Assembly (NCBI GenBank): GCA_900073065.1
Contig: FJOG01000111.1
Span: 20,893 to 42,001 of the forward strand
Origin: Phialocephala subalpina
Lineage: Eukaryota; Ascomycota; Leotiomycetes; Helotiales; Mollisiaceae
Direction: 5' to 3'
Length of the DNA: 21,109 bases
This document shows, piece by piece, positions 20,401 to 21,109 of the stretch; within the stretch, counting starts at the first letter, position 1, and each line of letters starts with the position of its first letter. Under the pieces are notes generated by a model. It saw only the letters and a program-made list of their open reading frames with translations. It did not search any database and was not told the origin of the DNA. The translations under genes were made by a program, and so were the position numbers.

Positions 20401-21109
20401 ATTATATTAAGGGGATAATGCTTTTATAGCGAATTATTATTAAGTCCATTATTAGTTATAAAGTTAATAATATTAATAATTTTAATTTTAATATATATAT
20501 TTAATAATTTTTTATATTTTATTTATTAATATATTATAAAATTCTAAAATAAATACTTATAAAATCTTATATATAAAACGTAAAACTTTTAACGCTAATA
20601 ATAATATAAACTTTATTATTTTATATTTTAAAAAATTTATTTATTTAATTATAAATATAAAATTATATTATTAAATTTTTTAAATATAATTCTAATAATA
20701 TATTTATAAATATAATTATAATTCGTAATTCGAAAATATATATAATTATTATCAAAATAACTACGAATAGAATTTCCTTTGATAATTACGATAATTAATT
20801 GTTTTTTTATACGAAATATATTTATTATATTATTTAAAAAATTTAAAATATTTTTTTAATATTAATATATTCCGTAAATTTTTCCCGTTTAATAATAAAA
20901 GCGTAAAAAATTCGATAAAATGAATTTTATAAATTTATAATTAAAAATTTTATATAAAATTATAATTATATAAACGAAAGAAAATATTTATATAAAATTA
21001 ATATAAATTCTTATAAAATTATAAATAATTATATATTATAAATAAATTATATAATTTAATTCTTATTTAAATTTAATTTTAATTAATTTAATGAATTAAA
21101 ATCTAAATT
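20401..21109. other. AT-rich block, right edge
   Basis: About 0.7 kb of nearly pure A/T with no open frames and no readable repeat structure, like the left edge. Interpreted as a RIP-mutated repeat. The gene-bearing part of the window is therefore enclosed by such blocks on both sides. Confidence 0.7.

Overview
The window looks like accessory, repeat-flanked DNA of a filamentous ascomycete (Pezizomycotina). The evidence is short GT–AG introns of 44–107 nt with CTRAY-type branch sites, HET (heterokaryon incompatibility) domain genes, a WSC-domain remnant, a very large DUF6606/DUF3638/DUF3645 protein, and blocks of nearly pure A/T of the kind left by repeat-induced point mutation (RIP). The class cannot be fixed from the sequence alone.

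Layout. 1-335 is an AT-rich block. 790-1211 (+) is a decayed WSC-domain gene. 1808-3205 (-) is an apparently intact five-exon O-methyltransferase of 399 aa. 3206-5867 holds a 14-bp minisatellite, a 13-bp minisatellite, a second AT-rich block and a 274-bp MITE with TAA target duplications. 5868-6715 (-) is a broken 3' fragment of a HET-type gene. 6923-10557 (-) reads as the first ~448 codons of a DUF6606 protein running in frame into the rest of a HET-domain protein. 10558-11491 is a divergent intergenic region carrying a second MITE of the same family. 11492-20233 (+) reads as a ~157-codon basic, disordered leader running into the remaining ~2,720 codons of the DUF6606/DUF3638/DUF3645 protein. 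20401-21109 is a third AT-rich block.

Main result. The two large loci are best explained as two ordinary divergent genes, a HET gene (-) and a DUF6606-DUF3638 gene (+), whose 5' ends and promoters were swapped by one inversion of about 2.85 kb. Its breakpoints lie inside both coding sequences. Both junctions carry the same six bases, ACTCAC, in the same codon phase (9162-9167 on the minus strand, 12007-12012 on the plus strand), so both chimeras stay in frame across the joints. Rejoining the halves would give a HET protein of ~845 aa and a DUF protein of ~3,170 aa, close to what I recall for that family.

Both chimeras have since decayed. The minus chimera has a frameshift at 9766-9769 and a stop at 8626-8628. 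The plus chimera has stops at 12013, 12979 and 19328 and a frameshift at about 17541-17550. All four stops are TAA or TAG and could come from CAA or CAG by C-to-T in a CpA context, the RIP-preferred change. The methyltransferase next door keeps all its splice sites and motifs. No genes here form an obvious shared pathway; the common theme is a rearranging, RIP-prone accessory segment.
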